A model generated the notes under the pieces. It was not told the DNA's origin. It did no database searches and saw nothing but the letters and a program-made list of their open reading frames with translations. A DNA stretch of 40,321 nucleotides from a virus, in IMG/VR virus record IMGVR_UViG_3300041964_000090, positions 1 to 40,321 of that record. One strand, written 5' to 3'. Below are positions 11,157 through 20,348 of the stretch, piece by piece. Position 1 is the first letter of the stretch. Each line of letters begins with the position of its first letter. Position numbers and translations under genes: made by a program.

Positions 11157-13085
11157 CTTGTCGCGGTCATACTAGTGCCGGAACTATATCTTACTCGCAT
11201 GGTCAATATATGAACTAGGGAGTGTAGTCTGGCTGAGTTCTACAGGTTGACGTCGTCCGTAGAGTTGGGCGGTTGCTTTACGGTAACGCGCAGGGATGGT
11301 TATCGGATTGTCGTAGACATCACCTAGTTCATGGGCTAGGCTGGGGGTGGAGGTGGATTCTCAGCAAGACTTTTCACCACAACAGAGCACCGGGACATAC
11401 ATCACGTTGGTTCCTGTTCGTATCCAGGTCAGACAGGTTCCTTACCCGGTCCGTTGTGCTGTCCGCGCGCCCCCCCGTTCTCCGTGCGCCGCCTCCGCAT
11501 CCCACGGTTCATCCTTCCTGTACGTATCCTGTCCGTGCCGCTGCTGTAATACTGGCTAACTTGCGGCCTGTTTCGACTTGGGGGGGAGGGCCGGAATTTG
11601 TATATTGGTACATTCCCGTCTCCATCATTTGATTGGTAGAAAAGGTTACTCCATCTCCATGCTATCCATGATACTTCCTCCCCGCAAATCCTAGGTTCGT
11701 TTGGCCTTTCGTTTCCGGGTTGGGATATTTACGGCTCGACGAGTCACGTTGATAAATGGGGAAATGGTACGCGTCGCCTTCCACCCGATATATATAGGTG
11801 GACGGACGGTGGCGTGCCGGCGGGGCGGTGCGCGCGTGGCGGCGGCGGTGGCGGCGCGGTGGGCGGCGGGAGGGGCGGGGGTGGGACCGACCCCCCACCT
11901 CCCCCTCCCGATATGACGGCGGGGGCGGGCGGCGGTGGTTTTCCACCCCTCCACCACTCCACCTACGCCGCTGCCGCAGTTACGTGAAAAATGATACCGT
12001 TTGAGGTCCGCGCCACCCGCGCCTCCTGTTCCGGTGCTAGATATAGGCTGGCGATACGTTGGTGGGGCATTTATATGATGGAGAGATTCAAGACCGGTGC
12101 TCCTTTCTCTGGACGGGCGTTAGGTAGGTATCTGGGGTTCCGCTCCATCGTGAAGAACTTGGATTACTATCGTTTAGTTCGCGGTGTGTTGTTTTGAGGA
12201 TGTGGTACCCACCTAGATTTGATCGGACGAGGGAGCAACCCGTCCGGCGAGTCCTTGTTTGGTATTCGTGTGTCATATTTATGTATAGAGATGAGTACAG
12301 TACTTAAACCTCGATTCGTCTGTTAAGTCGACCTCCGTTCGTTTTTCCATCATCTAACGTATTCTCCGCTCTGAATTCGCTTATGCGGGCGCCAGGGTGT
12401 TCCGGTTGATGTGTGGCTGTCAGGATTTTGTAACTGGGAATATGTTCGGAGTGTGGTCGGTGTGTGCGCACGAGAGAATGGGTTGATTTTTGTGATTGAC
12501 CCGAAGGGCGTGTTCCGGGGTTTGGGATGTTCCCGTATGAGTACCGTTTTGCTTCGGCTGTCGGGTTATGTCATCCCGTCAGGTCAAGCTCAGAGGACGA
12601 GCAGGTAAACTTACTCCTAAGACTCCGTGGGTTGACTCCCCAGTATATCTCCGTCATGCGAGATGGCGAAGAACTGGGTCTGGTTATGTTTTTTTTGCGG
12701 TGTGTGGTATTCTATAGAAGTTTCTGTCTGCCCCGTTGCCTTGTATATGAATGGATGGGTATGATTGTTATTCGTGCGGCATGAGTGATCGAGCGCGGTT
12801 CGGCACGTAGTCCGTTGACGCCACCCAGTTATTTCGCGGATGTGAATGTTTTTATCGAGCACACCAGAACTATCCTGTGTTTTGATAATCGTAGGATCGT
12901 TTCTCGATTTTGTATGCTAGTGCTATACCTAGACAATTTCGTCCGAAATGCGTTCTGATAGACTTTGTGAATATTCGTACTGATCTCGGGGTTTTGATGA
13001 AAGGGGATGGATAAAGGTAAGGTAGGAGGGTGTTATGGATGGAAAGTAATCCTCTCGTTAACTGGTTTTAGTGTATGTGCCTAGG
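11157..13085 (+). pseudogene. Noisy inverted copy (pass 2) of the 716-residue PPC/polyglycine gene
   Basis: The order is kept and the polyglycine tract appears as GGC/GGT-rich sequence at 11815-11880. Both ends are approximate because error density is high. Confidence 0.7.
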
Positions 13086-13156
13086 GAAGGGGCAATGTAT
13101 ATTAATAAAGGCTCAGTCGGTAATTGTAGGATGTCCTATATGTGTGCGATTGAGAA

Positions 13157-13420
13157 TGAGTGGATACATTCATCAGGTTGGTTGGTATGACGGATTTGAT
13201 GATACTGATGGTAGGTAAATTTTGATAGTTTTTTCCGGACCATCAGTTATTGCGGATCGCGTTGAATCGTGCGCAGTTTTGCTAACGGCGGATTTTTTAG
13301 TTTGCGTCATGGACAAGTCTCCCCCTCGTCGGGCAGGCGTTGGTACATATGCGGGAGGTACTTGTTGATAGTTCAAATGACTTCTGTAGATGGACTTAGG
13401 TATATACCGGTCCAGACCCG
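13157..13420 (+). pseudogene. Noisy inverted copy (pass 2) of the small gene at 14525-14779
   Basis: GATGATACTGATGG (13197-13210) and GCGGATCGCG (13251-13260) match the complement of about 14675-14745. The end is not resolvable. From 13420 to 13930 nothing recognisable remains beyond a mirror of 13960-14520. Confidence 0.6.
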
Positions 13421-13929
13421 TCGTCGCGGTCGTTCGAGCAGAAATTGTGCGAGGGGAACGAGAATGCGGGGCGGCCGGTTTTACTTCATGCCGTGTGGTT
13501 ACTGTTGAACTTGGTTAGTTTCTTGTTGTGAGCGAGTTGGCGTGCGGCGGCAGTGATATCGGTGCGATTAAGCGACGAGTGTATGTATCTTTTTGATAGT
13601 CTGTTCATTCTTTGTCGATGCACTGACGGATGGTGTTGTTTACAGGGCTTCATTAGATGGTTCGGGTAATTTTTCTTACTTTGGTTGAGTTGAGAAGGAT
13701 GGATAGTGCCTCTCGCTTTTCGGTGATTCGCGCCATTTGCAATCGAACATGGTGTTTTGGCTGGTTTAGCGCATAGCGTGCGATCCAGAGTTTCTCCGGC
13801 CAAGAAGTTATAGGTACTTGGTCGTCGTGTTGAGATTTTTGCTTCGCTTTGTGAGATTGTGTTCGCCTATGCTGACGTGGATTTGGTTAGCATTCCTCGA
13901 TCAGAGTCCTGCCGGTATGCATGCGATGC

Positions 13930-13975
13930 GTTCGCGCTCTTCTACTTCTTCGGGAGGAGGAGTATATGTTTATCG
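13930..13975. other. Fold-back junction 2, between passes 2 and 3
   Basis: Symmetry between 13187 and about 14740 puts the second centre near 13955. The right arm (about 13975 on) resembles the start of the window: both contain GCATTGAGTCCG, at 17-28 and at about 13980. About 30 bases around CGGGAGGAGGAG (13951-13962) have no evident counterpart on either arm and could be a leftover adapter or hairpin linker. Noise prevents an exact boundary. Confidence 0.55.
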
Positions 13976-14520
13976 CTGAAGCATTGAGTCCGAAGGAATC
14001 TTCGAGACAGGCTATTCACTTCTCATCGTCCAGATTGGCGAACTCTTCTTCACTAAGTCTCGTTATTAGCGCATCAAGAATAACAACCTAAGCGGTAGCA
14101 CTACGGCCGGCTAGATGCGGGCCCGCGGCGCGTTTTTAGCCCCTGTTAACCCCATGTCCATGGTTATGGAACGATTCAATAGTAATAGCGAGAGATATAG
14201 CCATTAATTGCCTATCGCTTCATTTTATTGACTGTCTTTTTCTCGTTCATATGCAAGTAGGGCAAAGTTTCATAACTTCCCGCTTGCTTCGCAATTTATT
14301 GAACAGACTTTACTTCAAAGGCCGTCAGAACGTCGGTCGCTTAAAGTAGCATCGTTCATCAAGCCTGCCGCATAGATCTCGCTCTAACAAACGAAACCGA
14401 TTCATATCAACAAACTTCATCCTCGGCTGGCCGTTTAGCAGCAGACTATGGTTTTCGTCCTAATACTCCGTACTCTTGTCCTGCCGCCCTTGACAGAGAT
14501 GAGGTATGATTAACGTAATA
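13960..14520. other. Low-quality start of pass 3; no gene seen
   Basis: This stretch aligns loosely with 1-560 (for example GCGCG, then TTTAACCCATG-like text at 150-190 and 14130-14155) but both versions are noisy, so the true sequence cannot be recovered here. No frame stays open with recognisable protein. Clean sequence starts at about 14520. Tail-chaperone and tape-measure genes would be expected further left in a genome with this order, but they are not visible. Confidence 0.7.
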
Positions 14521-14524
14521 TTCT

Positions 14525-14779
14525 TTAGTACCTATCGGCTCCCGTGTGTGGTCCAGTTGAACCTAATCCTAACATGGTAGTTGGAGGTGGCTTCTGTGCA
14601 CCGCATGTATTGGGGAGGGCCTTGTCGCCCTTAGCCTCCTTTTTGAAGACCTGTGCCTTTTCTGCCGCACGTTTAATCGCGTCCGCATTAACGGATGGTT
14701 CAGGACTTAACGTAATACCTTCACCATCAGTATCATCAACATCCGTAATACCATCCAACCCTGTTGTTTCGTCTGCCAT
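14525..14779 (-). CDS. Hypothetical protein, 3' end unreliable
   Basis: The product is not recognised. The best start is the ATG at 14779 (MADETTGLDG), with GGAGAC four bases upstream; an in-frame ATG at 14791 has no such site. The first 53 or so residues are acidic and then Lys/Ala-rich, like a short helical protein. The last 30 residues are unlike the rest and lie where base quality collapses, so the true C-terminus is probably lost to a frameshift. It follows the 716-residue virion gene by about 70 bases. A tail-assembly chaperone is possible at this position but nothing in the sequence proves it. Confidence 0.5.
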   Translation of the reverse strand: MADETTGLDGITDVDDTDGEGITLSPEPSVNADAIKRAAEKAQVFKKEAKGDKALPNTCGAQKPPPTTMLGLGSTGPHTGADRY

Positions 14780-14850
14780 ATAAGTCTCCATTCCGAAAAT
14801 AATATTGGTCCATCCTTCTATTACCCCGGAATGAGCCTGTATTATTATGC

Positions 14851-17001
14851 CTATTGAACGGAATCCGTGGAACCTGTCACGATTCTTCCTACGGAACCGT
14901 GATGGTCTACACTATCCTGAATGTTATAAGAACCAGTAAGTACCCTTGTTCCATCACCTTCATCATATACCCAACGAGATAATAGTTCGTTTTCCGGTAT
15001 ATTTGCCCCGTTCAAGAAAGTTCTGCCGGTAAGATATGGGGCTTGGAGCCTGAAACCCTGAACCTCAAAAGCAGTGAACCGAGCAATACGAGTATCATAA
15101 TACTCAGGGTTTGTTTCTGGTGTGCCTCGATAATAAATCTCGTAATCATCCGCGATAACAGTTCCCTGCGGGGGAGTAATCCGGAATACCCGGCGAAGTC
15201 CTCCCGCGCTCGATAACTCTTGACGCAAGAAGAACCATCCCGCATTAACATCCCCTCCACCACTGGCATACTTAATGGCAACCGGGGCAGACTGACTTCT
15301 TCTTTTGATTAACCAATCTACGTTATTCAGGTCAACCCCTGTTATTGCCGCCATATCCGCATGACCGGTGACTATTATGGGGCTGGCTTCACCAACGAAG
15401 GCTCTTTGCGCCTGTCTTGTGGTAAAGAAGAACCGGAGAGGGTGCATGGACCTGACGGAGTTTGAAATATCCAGAATGAAGTTGGCATTACGGTCTATCC
15501 TTTCGGGAACATACATTTCAAACGAGTTCTCGCCCATTCGGGTAATTCTCCAACCATTCGCATTCAATGGAACGCCAGCAGGAGCAACTCCTCCAAGTAA
15601 TCCTCCCGCGATAATTGTCCCTGTATCAATATCCCTGACAGCCCAATAATCATAAGGATATAAAGCGGCAGGCACGCCTTTGCGAATCAGTAGCGGAGTA
15701 AATACCGTTTGTTGACCTGGATAAACGATAGGAGGTCGAATGAACTCGAAGAATACCGAGGTTTTAACGAATGGTCCAGAAAGAGCCGTGTCTGTCTTGT
15801 CGTATAACGATATTCTCATTTCAAAGGAATCGCCCACGGACGGGTTGAATCCCTCGGCACGATACATTATCTTGACGTGGGTAATCATCGAACGATTCTC
15901 ATTCATCCAAAACCCGCCGTCTATACGATAGTTATCCATAGTTTCCGTCACGAATGGTGCCGGATAAAAATGTTGATAAGTACCGTTAGACTGATACAGA
16001 GAATAAGGAGAACCGTTCTTGAATATCTCAATCTTATAATTGGCACCCACTTCCGTATCGCTGCCTATATCGAGCACAGGTTCAGGAGGCGCGGGTGGCG
16101 CGACCTCAATCGGCGCTGATGGCGGCGGATAGTTCGGAGGCAGAGGCGTAGGTGGAGATGGTGGAGGGGGTGGATTATCCCCACCGCCGCCACCGCCCCC
16201 GCCGTCATCATCGGGAGGGGGAGGTGGGGGGTCGTCCCCACCACCGCCACCGCCGCCGCCACCGCCGCCGCCACCGCCGCCGCCACCGCCGCCGCCACCG
16301 CCACCGCCGCCGCCACCGTCGTCATCCTTTTTTTCTTCGGGTGGAATGGCGTCGAGTTCCATTTCCCCATTTTTCAACGTGAATCGTCGTGCCGTAAATA
16401 TCCTTTCGGTTTCCGGTTTGGCAATAAGTCCTCCCGTGGATGGTGCGGGGAAGGATGTATCTTGCTGATAGATTGGAGTGGTGTTTACGGGACCGCTAAT
16501 GATTCTTGTGGGAGTCGCGGATGTACCAATATACAATGCCGGAACCGTTACGGAGTATCTGGCACCGATTAGTTTAGCCTGTTTAAGCAGAGGAATCCGG
16601 TAAGGAGACGTACTGGATGGTGGTACCGGGGGTGGCGGTGGCGGCGCTACGGGAGGGGGCGCAGCCGGTCCACAGATAAAGGTCAGGGTAAAGGAACCTG
16701 TCTGTCCTTGATACGAACTGGAACATTCGATGATGTATGTTCCCGGTGCTCCTGTTGTGGTGTTAATGCTTGATGTGTTGCCACCATCACCCACAGCCAT
16801 GCCCATGTTACTCGGGTTGTATAAGACAATCCGAGTATCCATACCTGCCGAGTTCATGTATATGCCAACAGGCACATTATATTCGGTCGTCGTAAACTCG
16901 TAGAACTCAGCCAGATAACCACTCCCATAGTTCATAGAGTGACCATGCGAGTTAGTTATTGTTCCGGCAAGTGTTTGACCGCAGACAATTGGAATAGGCA
17001 C
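14851..17001 (-). CDS. Virion-associated protein with PPC-like domain and polyglycine/polyproline hinge
   Basis: The protein has 716 residues and a GTG start; the only ribosome-site candidate is a weak GGGATG. Residues 5-110 resemble a bacterial pre-peptidase C-terminal (PPC) beta-sandwich: CGQTLAGTI at the start, then TRIVLYNP, and YIIECSSSYQGQTGSFTL at the end. Residues 111-130 are proline-rich. Residues 229-255 are 27 glycines in a row flanked by aspartates, followed by a six-proline run, eight glycines and five prolines. The remaining 420 residues look like beta-rich domains without a recognised family. It lies directly downstream of the tube-like gene behind a terminator, so it is probably a tail or adhesion component. 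The hinge would give a long flexible or rod-like spacer between two globular parts. The glycine codons are GGC/GGT-rich, so the count may vary between genomes or be miscalled. Confidence 0.8.
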   Translation of the reverse strand: MPIPIVCGQTLAGTITNSHGHSMNYGSGYLAEFYEFTTTEYNVPVGIYMNSAGMDTRIVLYNPSNMGMAVGDGGNTSSINTTTGAPGTYIIECSSSYQGQTGSFTLTFICGPAAPPPVAPPPPPPVPPSSTSPYRIPLLKQAKLIGARYSVTVPALYIGTSATPTRIISGPVNTTPIYQQDTSFPAPSTGGLIAKPETERIFTARRFTLKNGEMELDAIPPEEKKDDDGGGGGGGGGGGGGGGGGGGGGGGGGGGDDPPPPPPDDDGGGGGGGGDNPPPPPSPPTPLPPNYPPPSAPIEVAPPAPPEPVLDIGSDTEVGANYKIEIFKNGSPYSLYQSNGTYQHFYPAPFVTETMDNYRIDGGFWMNENRSMITHVKIMYRAEGFNPSVGDSFEMRISLYDKTDTALSGPFVKTSVFFEFIRPPIVYPGQQTVFTPLLIRKGVPAALYPYDYWAVRDIDTGTIIAGGLLGGVAPAGVPLNANGWRITRMGENSFEMYVPERIDRNANFILDISNSVRSMHPLRFFFTTRQAQRAFVGEASPIIVTGHADMAAITGVDLNNVDWLIKRRSQSAPVAIKYASGGGDVNAGWFFLRQELSSAGGLRRVFRITPPQGTVIADDYEIYYRGTPETNPEYYDTRIARFTAFEVQGFRLQAPYLTGRTFLNGANIPENELLSRWVYDEGDGTRVLTGSYNIQDSVDHHGSVGRIVTGSTDSVQ

Positions 17002-17026
17002 AATTTCATCCCGTTCTGAATAATGA

Positions 17027-17063
17027 TAAAAAAGCCGCTGTGGTCGTGGATACCACAGCGGCT
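17027..17063 (-). terminator. Rho-independent terminator after the tube-like gene
   Basis: A perfect 12-bp stem (17033-17044 with 17052-17063, AGCCGCTGTGGT) has a 7-base loop. It is followed on the minus strand by a run of six T. It would end or reduce transcription between the tube-like gene and the 716-residue gene. Confidence 0.9.
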
Positions 17064-17096
17064 ACTCCCCAAACGGCTTCGCCGTGATATTCGATG

Positions 17097-18431
17097 TTAC
17101 GGCAGGCTATAAGAGGTACCCGCGTTAGCCGGAACAACCGGGATAGCAACCGATGGCAGGATGATGTTGGCGTTGGTTTCACCATTCACCACCTCAATAT
17201 CGAAGTCTGTACCGAGAACGGCGTCATACATAGGAGTACAAGTAACTCTTTGCATGATAGCGTCTCTTCCCGCAACAGGCTGTCCAACGGCGGAATATAC
17301 CGCTCGATACAACCGGACATTCAACTCATTGATATAACCGGCAGCATTTTCAGGTGCGCTGATTCTCAATTCCACTTGCGATGGGCGAATAGCCATCGTC
17401 AAACCATACGGCGCGACCGTTGCCGAAGATTGACCGAAGTACGCCTTGAACTCACGGTCTGTGGAGAAGTACACAGTGGCTTCCATACGAACTTCCGAGC
17501 CACGGCTATAGTGTCCCATGCCACGATAACCGTCCAATTCGTCTACTCGCTCCAACTGTTTATCAATGTTGATTTCAACGTCCTGAACACCAGCCCATAA
17601 AGAACCGTCCTGAACCATCCTGGCACTTACGGCAGGATAGTGCTCAAGCGTATCAACCCCCGCTGTATCAAGACCGGTATCGGCTTCCACGTCATACCGC
17701 AACTGGTGAACACCCCAAACGTTCGCATTCACGAACACCGGACGGTCCTGCGTCTTTCGTACCGAAAAGGTAAGTCGCCCTACACGACAGCCCGTAGTTG
17801 CAAAGTAGTATGGACCCTTCTGTTCGGTAATTGTGAACGGGATAAAGCCAAACGTATTCTTCCAAAGGTGACTATTACGCGCGGGAGGTCCCGCAATAGC
17901 CGTAGTCACAGGAGCGCCAAGCGTTCCACATAACAATTTACCCAATGGACCTTCGGGAGTAATGTTCACCGACACGTCACCGGCAACCTGAACGGCACCC
18001 ACAACAGCCTTCCGGAACTGTGAAGGCGAGTTGAAAAGGCTATCGGCGAATACCGCAGGCGCTTCCGTTACAAGGTCACTCGAAGCGTATTCTAATCTTT
18101 TTTGAGCCTTAACCGGTTGTGCGAATACCGATTCGAGACCAATCCCGATTTTTGTGGCGGCTCCGATATTAACTGAACTCAATGGCATGATTGTATCCTC
18201 ATCTATCTGTGCCCGCCTATAACCGGGCGTCAACTCTACGATATTCGACCACGGTGATGTTGTTCCCGTATCTATATCAAGGCGTCTGACCTTATAAAAG
18301 TACGTTCTGCCCGATATTACGGGCACATCAGAGTAGTAAACTCTTGCATTATCCGGGGCTGTGGCAAACAGTGTGAAGTCCAGGTCTCCAACGCCGTTGA
18401 CACTGCGCCATAACTCCTGAACTATCGGCAT
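17097..18431 (-). CDS. Probable tail tube protein with N-terminal FN3-like domain
   Basis: The protein has 444 residues. The first 75 resemble a fibronectin type III domain (VYYSDVPVISG, YFYKVRRLD, SPWSNIVELTPGY). From residue 82 (MPLSSVNIGAATKIGIGLES) the sequence changes to a pattern typical of major tail tube proteins: a small start domain mentioning the virion-wide component, then long beta-rich segments. The ATG at residue 82 has GATGAGGAT six bases upstream, so a shorter product of about 363 residues could also be made; the first ATG at 18431 has only a weak AGGGG. The gene lies after the tail-terminator-like gene, where tube genes usually sit. No sheath gene is seen beside it, which favours a siphovirus. 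A tube subunit or another abundant tail protein would both fit. Confidence 0.6.
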   Translation of the reverse strand: MPIVQELWRSVNGVGDLDFTLFATAPDNARVYYSDVPVISGRTYFYKVRRLDIDTGTTSPWSNIVELTPGYRRAQIDEDTIMPLSSVNIGAATKIGIGLESVFAQPVKAQKRLEYASSDLVTEAPAVFADSLFNSPSQFRKAVVGAVQVAGDVSVNITPEGPLGKLLCGTLGAPVTTAIAGPPARNSHLWKNTFGFIPFTITEQKGPYYFATTGCRVGRLTFSVRKTQDRPVFVNANVWGVHQLRYDVEADTGLDTAGVDTLEHYPAVSARMVQDGSLWAGVQDVEINIDKQLERVDELDGYRGMGHYSRGSEVRMEATVYFSTDREFKAYFGQSSATVAPYGLTMAIRPSQVELRISAPENAAGYINELNVRLYRAVYSAVGQPVAGRDAIMQRVTCTPMYDAVLGTDFDIEVVNGETNANIILPSVAIPVVPANAGTSYSLP

Positions 18432-18463
18432 TTCAAACCCCTATTTATTTTATTTTCTGTCCT

Positions 18464-18568
18464 CTTGAGTCTTCCGAGACTCATCTTGAGTCTTCCGAGA
18501 CTCATCTTGAGTCTTCCGAGACTCATCTTGAGTCTTCCGAGACTCATCTTGAGTCTTCCGAGACTCAT
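18464..18568. repeat. Five tandem 21-bp repeats, each a small hairpin
   Basis: The unit CTTGAGTCTTCCGAGACTCAT occurs five times with period 21, with the GAGTCT starting at 18467, 18488, 18509, 18530 and 18551. Each unit folds on its own: GAGTCT pairs with AGACTC across a 4-base loop. The array fills the gap between the 140-residue gene and the tube-like gene. It has no unique spacers, so it is not a CRISPR array. It could act as RNA processing or stability hairpins, a weak terminator array, or a protein-binding site. Confidence 0.95.
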
Positions 18569-18597
18569 TTTGCCACAAGCACGCGCGTTTTTTATTT

Positions 18598-19020
18598 TCA
18601 GTCGTTCTGACCCGCTGTAGACTGAATGGCTGAACTCATCTGTTCTACCGGAACAGGTTCATCATCCGGCTTTGACACGTCACCACGCATAATCGCCTGC
18701 CCGCCCGCACTGGCACCACCCTCCGGTGAAACCGTTGCATTCGGAGAGATTAACGGCAATGCTTCACTATCCCCATCATCAAGTTTGCCTCCATTTGGAC
18801 CGCTATACACACAAATACGGTCCTGAACCAAACGATTTGCAAACGAACGGTTCACTTCATTGCTTCGTGGAGACACATTATCGGGAACAATAGTCAAAAC
18901 GTTACCTGGAATCAACAATAATCCTGGATGAGTTTCTTCTGCTGGTATAATTGACCCACTATCTTCCAATCCGTAAACGATGTGGGTGTAGTTATTCGAG
19001 TTTTCTGATTTCTTTGCCAT
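18598..19020 (-). CDS. Hypothetical neck/tail-region protein
   Basis: The protein has 140 residues and no recognised domain. The N-terminal half is compact (THIVYGLEDSGS, LLLIPGNVLTIVP) and the C-terminal half is Gly/Ser/Asp/Pro-rich and probably disordered. An AGGAGA site lies a few bases upstream of the ATG at 19020. It is 17 bases downstream of the tail-terminator-like gene and is followed by the tandem hairpin array, so it probably belongs to the same neck/tail transcript. Confidence 0.75.
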   Translation of the reverse strand: MAKKSENSNNYTHIVYGLEDSGSIIPAEETHPGLLLIPGNVLTIVPDNVSPRSNEVNRSFANRLVQDRICVYSGPNGGKLDDGDSEALPLISPNATVSPEGGASAGGQAIMRGDVSKPDDEPVPVEQMSSAIQSTAGQND

Positions 19021-19037
19021 TTCAATTCTCCTGATTA

Positions 19038-19508
19038 TTAAACTCTGTCAGTGGTTACTAACTCAATGACAGTAGTTGACCACCGCGTATTTTGAGAACG
19101 ATGATACGAACTCAAAGGGTCGGAAAAACGCATATCCCGCCAACCGCCGTTGCCGCCAACCGTGCGATGCTTCATCAACGTTTTGCGTAGTTTTTCAGTT
19201 CTATCGGCTAATAAAGCCTTCGCTTCAACGGATTGTGCCCTGTTTTCAGCCGGGGTATCACCACTCTGAGCGTCAAAGACGTAAATCTTGATACCTAATC
19301 TCACTAATAGTCTAAAAGATGTGCCTAAAGATTCATCAATGATGGCGTCCTCATAAAGAACACAAACAAGTCTTGGAGATTCGTCTTCTGATATTGCTTC
19401 CGGGTCATCCGTTTCTATATCTCCGATGAAGTTGTTCGCATAATCAAAGTCTCGGTATTCCTCCAACGTGGTGATGAACTTATTTTGAATATCTGTTACG
19501 AGTGCCAC
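19038..19508 (-). CDS. Putative tail terminator / tail completion protein
   Basis: The protein has 156 residues. The start is GTG at 19508, preceded by AGGAGG nine bases upstream, and it overlaps the end of the virion morphogenesis gene. The sequence is a mixed alpha/beta fold with a central LLVRLGIKIYVFDA strand pair and a C-terminal VIELVTTDRV strand. No named family is certain. Its place, after the morphogenesis gene and before the tube-like gene, is where the tail terminator sits in many siphophages. The function is inferred from position and size. Confidence 0.6.
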   Translation of the reverse strand: MALVTDIQNKFITTLEEYRDFDYANNFIGDIETDDPEAISEDESPRLVCVLYEDAIIDESLGTSFRLLVRLGIKIYVFDAQSGDTPAENRAQSVEAKALLADRTEKLRKTLMKHRTVGGNGGWRDMRFSDPLSSYHRSQNTRWSTTVIELVTTDRV

Positions 19509-19993
19509 TTATATCTGCCTCCTAAACCTCTTAGTGTATGTTCAATATCTCTTCCCACCGCACGCTCTATTTCGACAATGCTCCGGTCTTCCACATTGAT
19601 GAACGGTCTTGCGGGAATATGGTCGTTGCCTTCCTGGTGAACAGCCATACGAGGGTCATCCACACCCATGACAATCTGTCTCCCCGTAAAACTAAAAGCA
19701 CTACCCGGAACACCCGGTCGCAAAGCGGTCGCAGCCTTCTTCATCGCCCCGGTATCCGTCAACGGAGGACCGTCTTTGCTTTTGACACGGCGTTGTCTTG
19801 TTTGGGGCTGAATATCATCCCACGGGTCCCCTTCGGGACCTCCGCGTTCAAAGTCAGCCTTGATTTGACGCGATATTACCCTTGCAGCCGCCATGACGCG
19901 TTTCTTTGAACCGGCGCTCAAGGAAACAGCCAGTTCTTGTAACCCGGAACGGACTTCTCTGACTCCTTCAAGTTCAAAAGCAAGGTCTAACAT
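19496..19993 (-). CDS. Phage virion morphogenesis / tail completion protein (gpS or HK97 gp10-like)
   Basis: The protein has 165 residues from the ATG at 19993, chosen because GGAGG lies five bases upstream; an in-frame ATG at 20014 lacks one. It shows the usual pattern of this family: an amphipathic N-terminal helix, KKRVMAAARVISRQIKADF, a basic linker with W, LTDTGAMKKAA, then a beta segment ending in VHQEGNDHIPARPFINV. The HQ.G and RPF motifs are typical. These proteins help complete the tail or join it to the head. The start abuts the preceding neck gene and the end overlaps the next gene, which suggests translational coupling. Confidence 0.8.
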   Translation of the reverse strand: MLDLAFELEGVREVRSGLQELAVSLSAGSKKRVMAAARVISRQIKADFERGGPEGDPWDDIQPQTRQRRVKSKDGPPLTDTGAMKKAATALRPGVPGSAFSFTGRQIVMGVDDPRMAVHQEGNDHIPARPFINVEDRSIVEIERAVGRDIEHTLRGLGGRYKWHS

Positions 19994-19994
19994 G

Positions 19995-20348
19995 TTATCC
20001 TCCAACCGCGTCACATACCAGAATGCCTCTTACGGGAATATCTTTGAACTTCTCGTAAAAAGTTCTCCGGATGGTATAAGAAATCTTATCGTTCACAAAC
20101 TTCTTATTCCTCAGTCCAATGATATTCTCGTAAGGAGATACCTGAAACACCGTAGGTTGTGCATTTTGTGGGTCTACAAGGTCTCTGGGAACAAGACGTT
20201 GTAAGGTCTGGTCATCGTTTATGATGACACCCTTCATCGTTGAATTGTCAAACGAAAGCGTATTGCCGTATTGCTTGATTGTGTAATCAATATACGCCGC
20301 TTCTTCATCAACGTTTATCTCCCAATCATCACGGAAAAAAGCAGGCAT
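19995..20348 (-). CDS. Putative head-closure (stopper) or head-tail joining protein
   Basis: The protein has 117 residues (MPAFFRDDWEINVDEEAAYID). The start is the ATG at 20348, sharing one base with the stop of the connector-like gene (TAATG), so translation is probably coupled; an upstream in-frame ATG at 20519 lies inside that gene and is rejected. It has an alternating beta pattern (FQVSPYENI, KISYTIRRTF, IPVRGILVCDAV). The family was not recognised. The role is inferred from position between the connector-like and virion morphogenesis genes. Confidence 0.65.
   Translation of the reverse strand: MPAFFRDDWEINVDEEAAYIDYTIKQYGNTLSFDNSTMKGVIINDDQTLQRLVPRDLVDPQNAQPTVFQVSPYENIIGLRNKKFVNDKISYTIRRTFYEKFKDIPVRGILVCDAVGG

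Larger units (their letters stand above)
7018..13960 (-). repeat. Noisy inverted copy (pass 2) of about 13970-21275
   Basis: This block is the reverse complement of about 13970-21275. Anchors: 7241-7290 is the complement of 21001-21050; 7919-7931 of the gene junction at 20348; 8265-8280 of the gene start at 19993; 9211-9370 of 18870-19030; 10160-10260 of about 17920-18020; 11158-13085 of the 716-residue gene; 13187-13280 of about 14680-14745. Positions 7018-9400 differ mainly by single-base deletions, while 9480-13960 is far noisier. With pass 1 it forms a giant palindrome centred on 7017, and with the clean sequence a second one centred near 13955. Confidence 0.9.

Noticed and set aside
1-13960. 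A genuine ancient inverted duplication, or a prophage remnant beside the phage
   Set aside because: Differences are mostly single-base indels, including in regions otherwise nearly identical. Silent and non-silent positions are hit alike, and intergenic hairpins decay at the same rate as genes.
1-14520. Many ORFs of 60-170 codons on both strands
   Set aside because: They are fragments or frame shadows of noisy copies of the genes at 14525-21726. None gives a coherent protein beyond the short stretches shared with the clean genes.
16152-16382. Arg/His-rich ORFs opposite the polyglycine tract
   Set aside because: These come from reading the GCC/ACC repeat in other frames.
18464-18568. CRISPR array
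   Set aside because: The five units are directly adjacent with no spacers and no cas genes are nearby.
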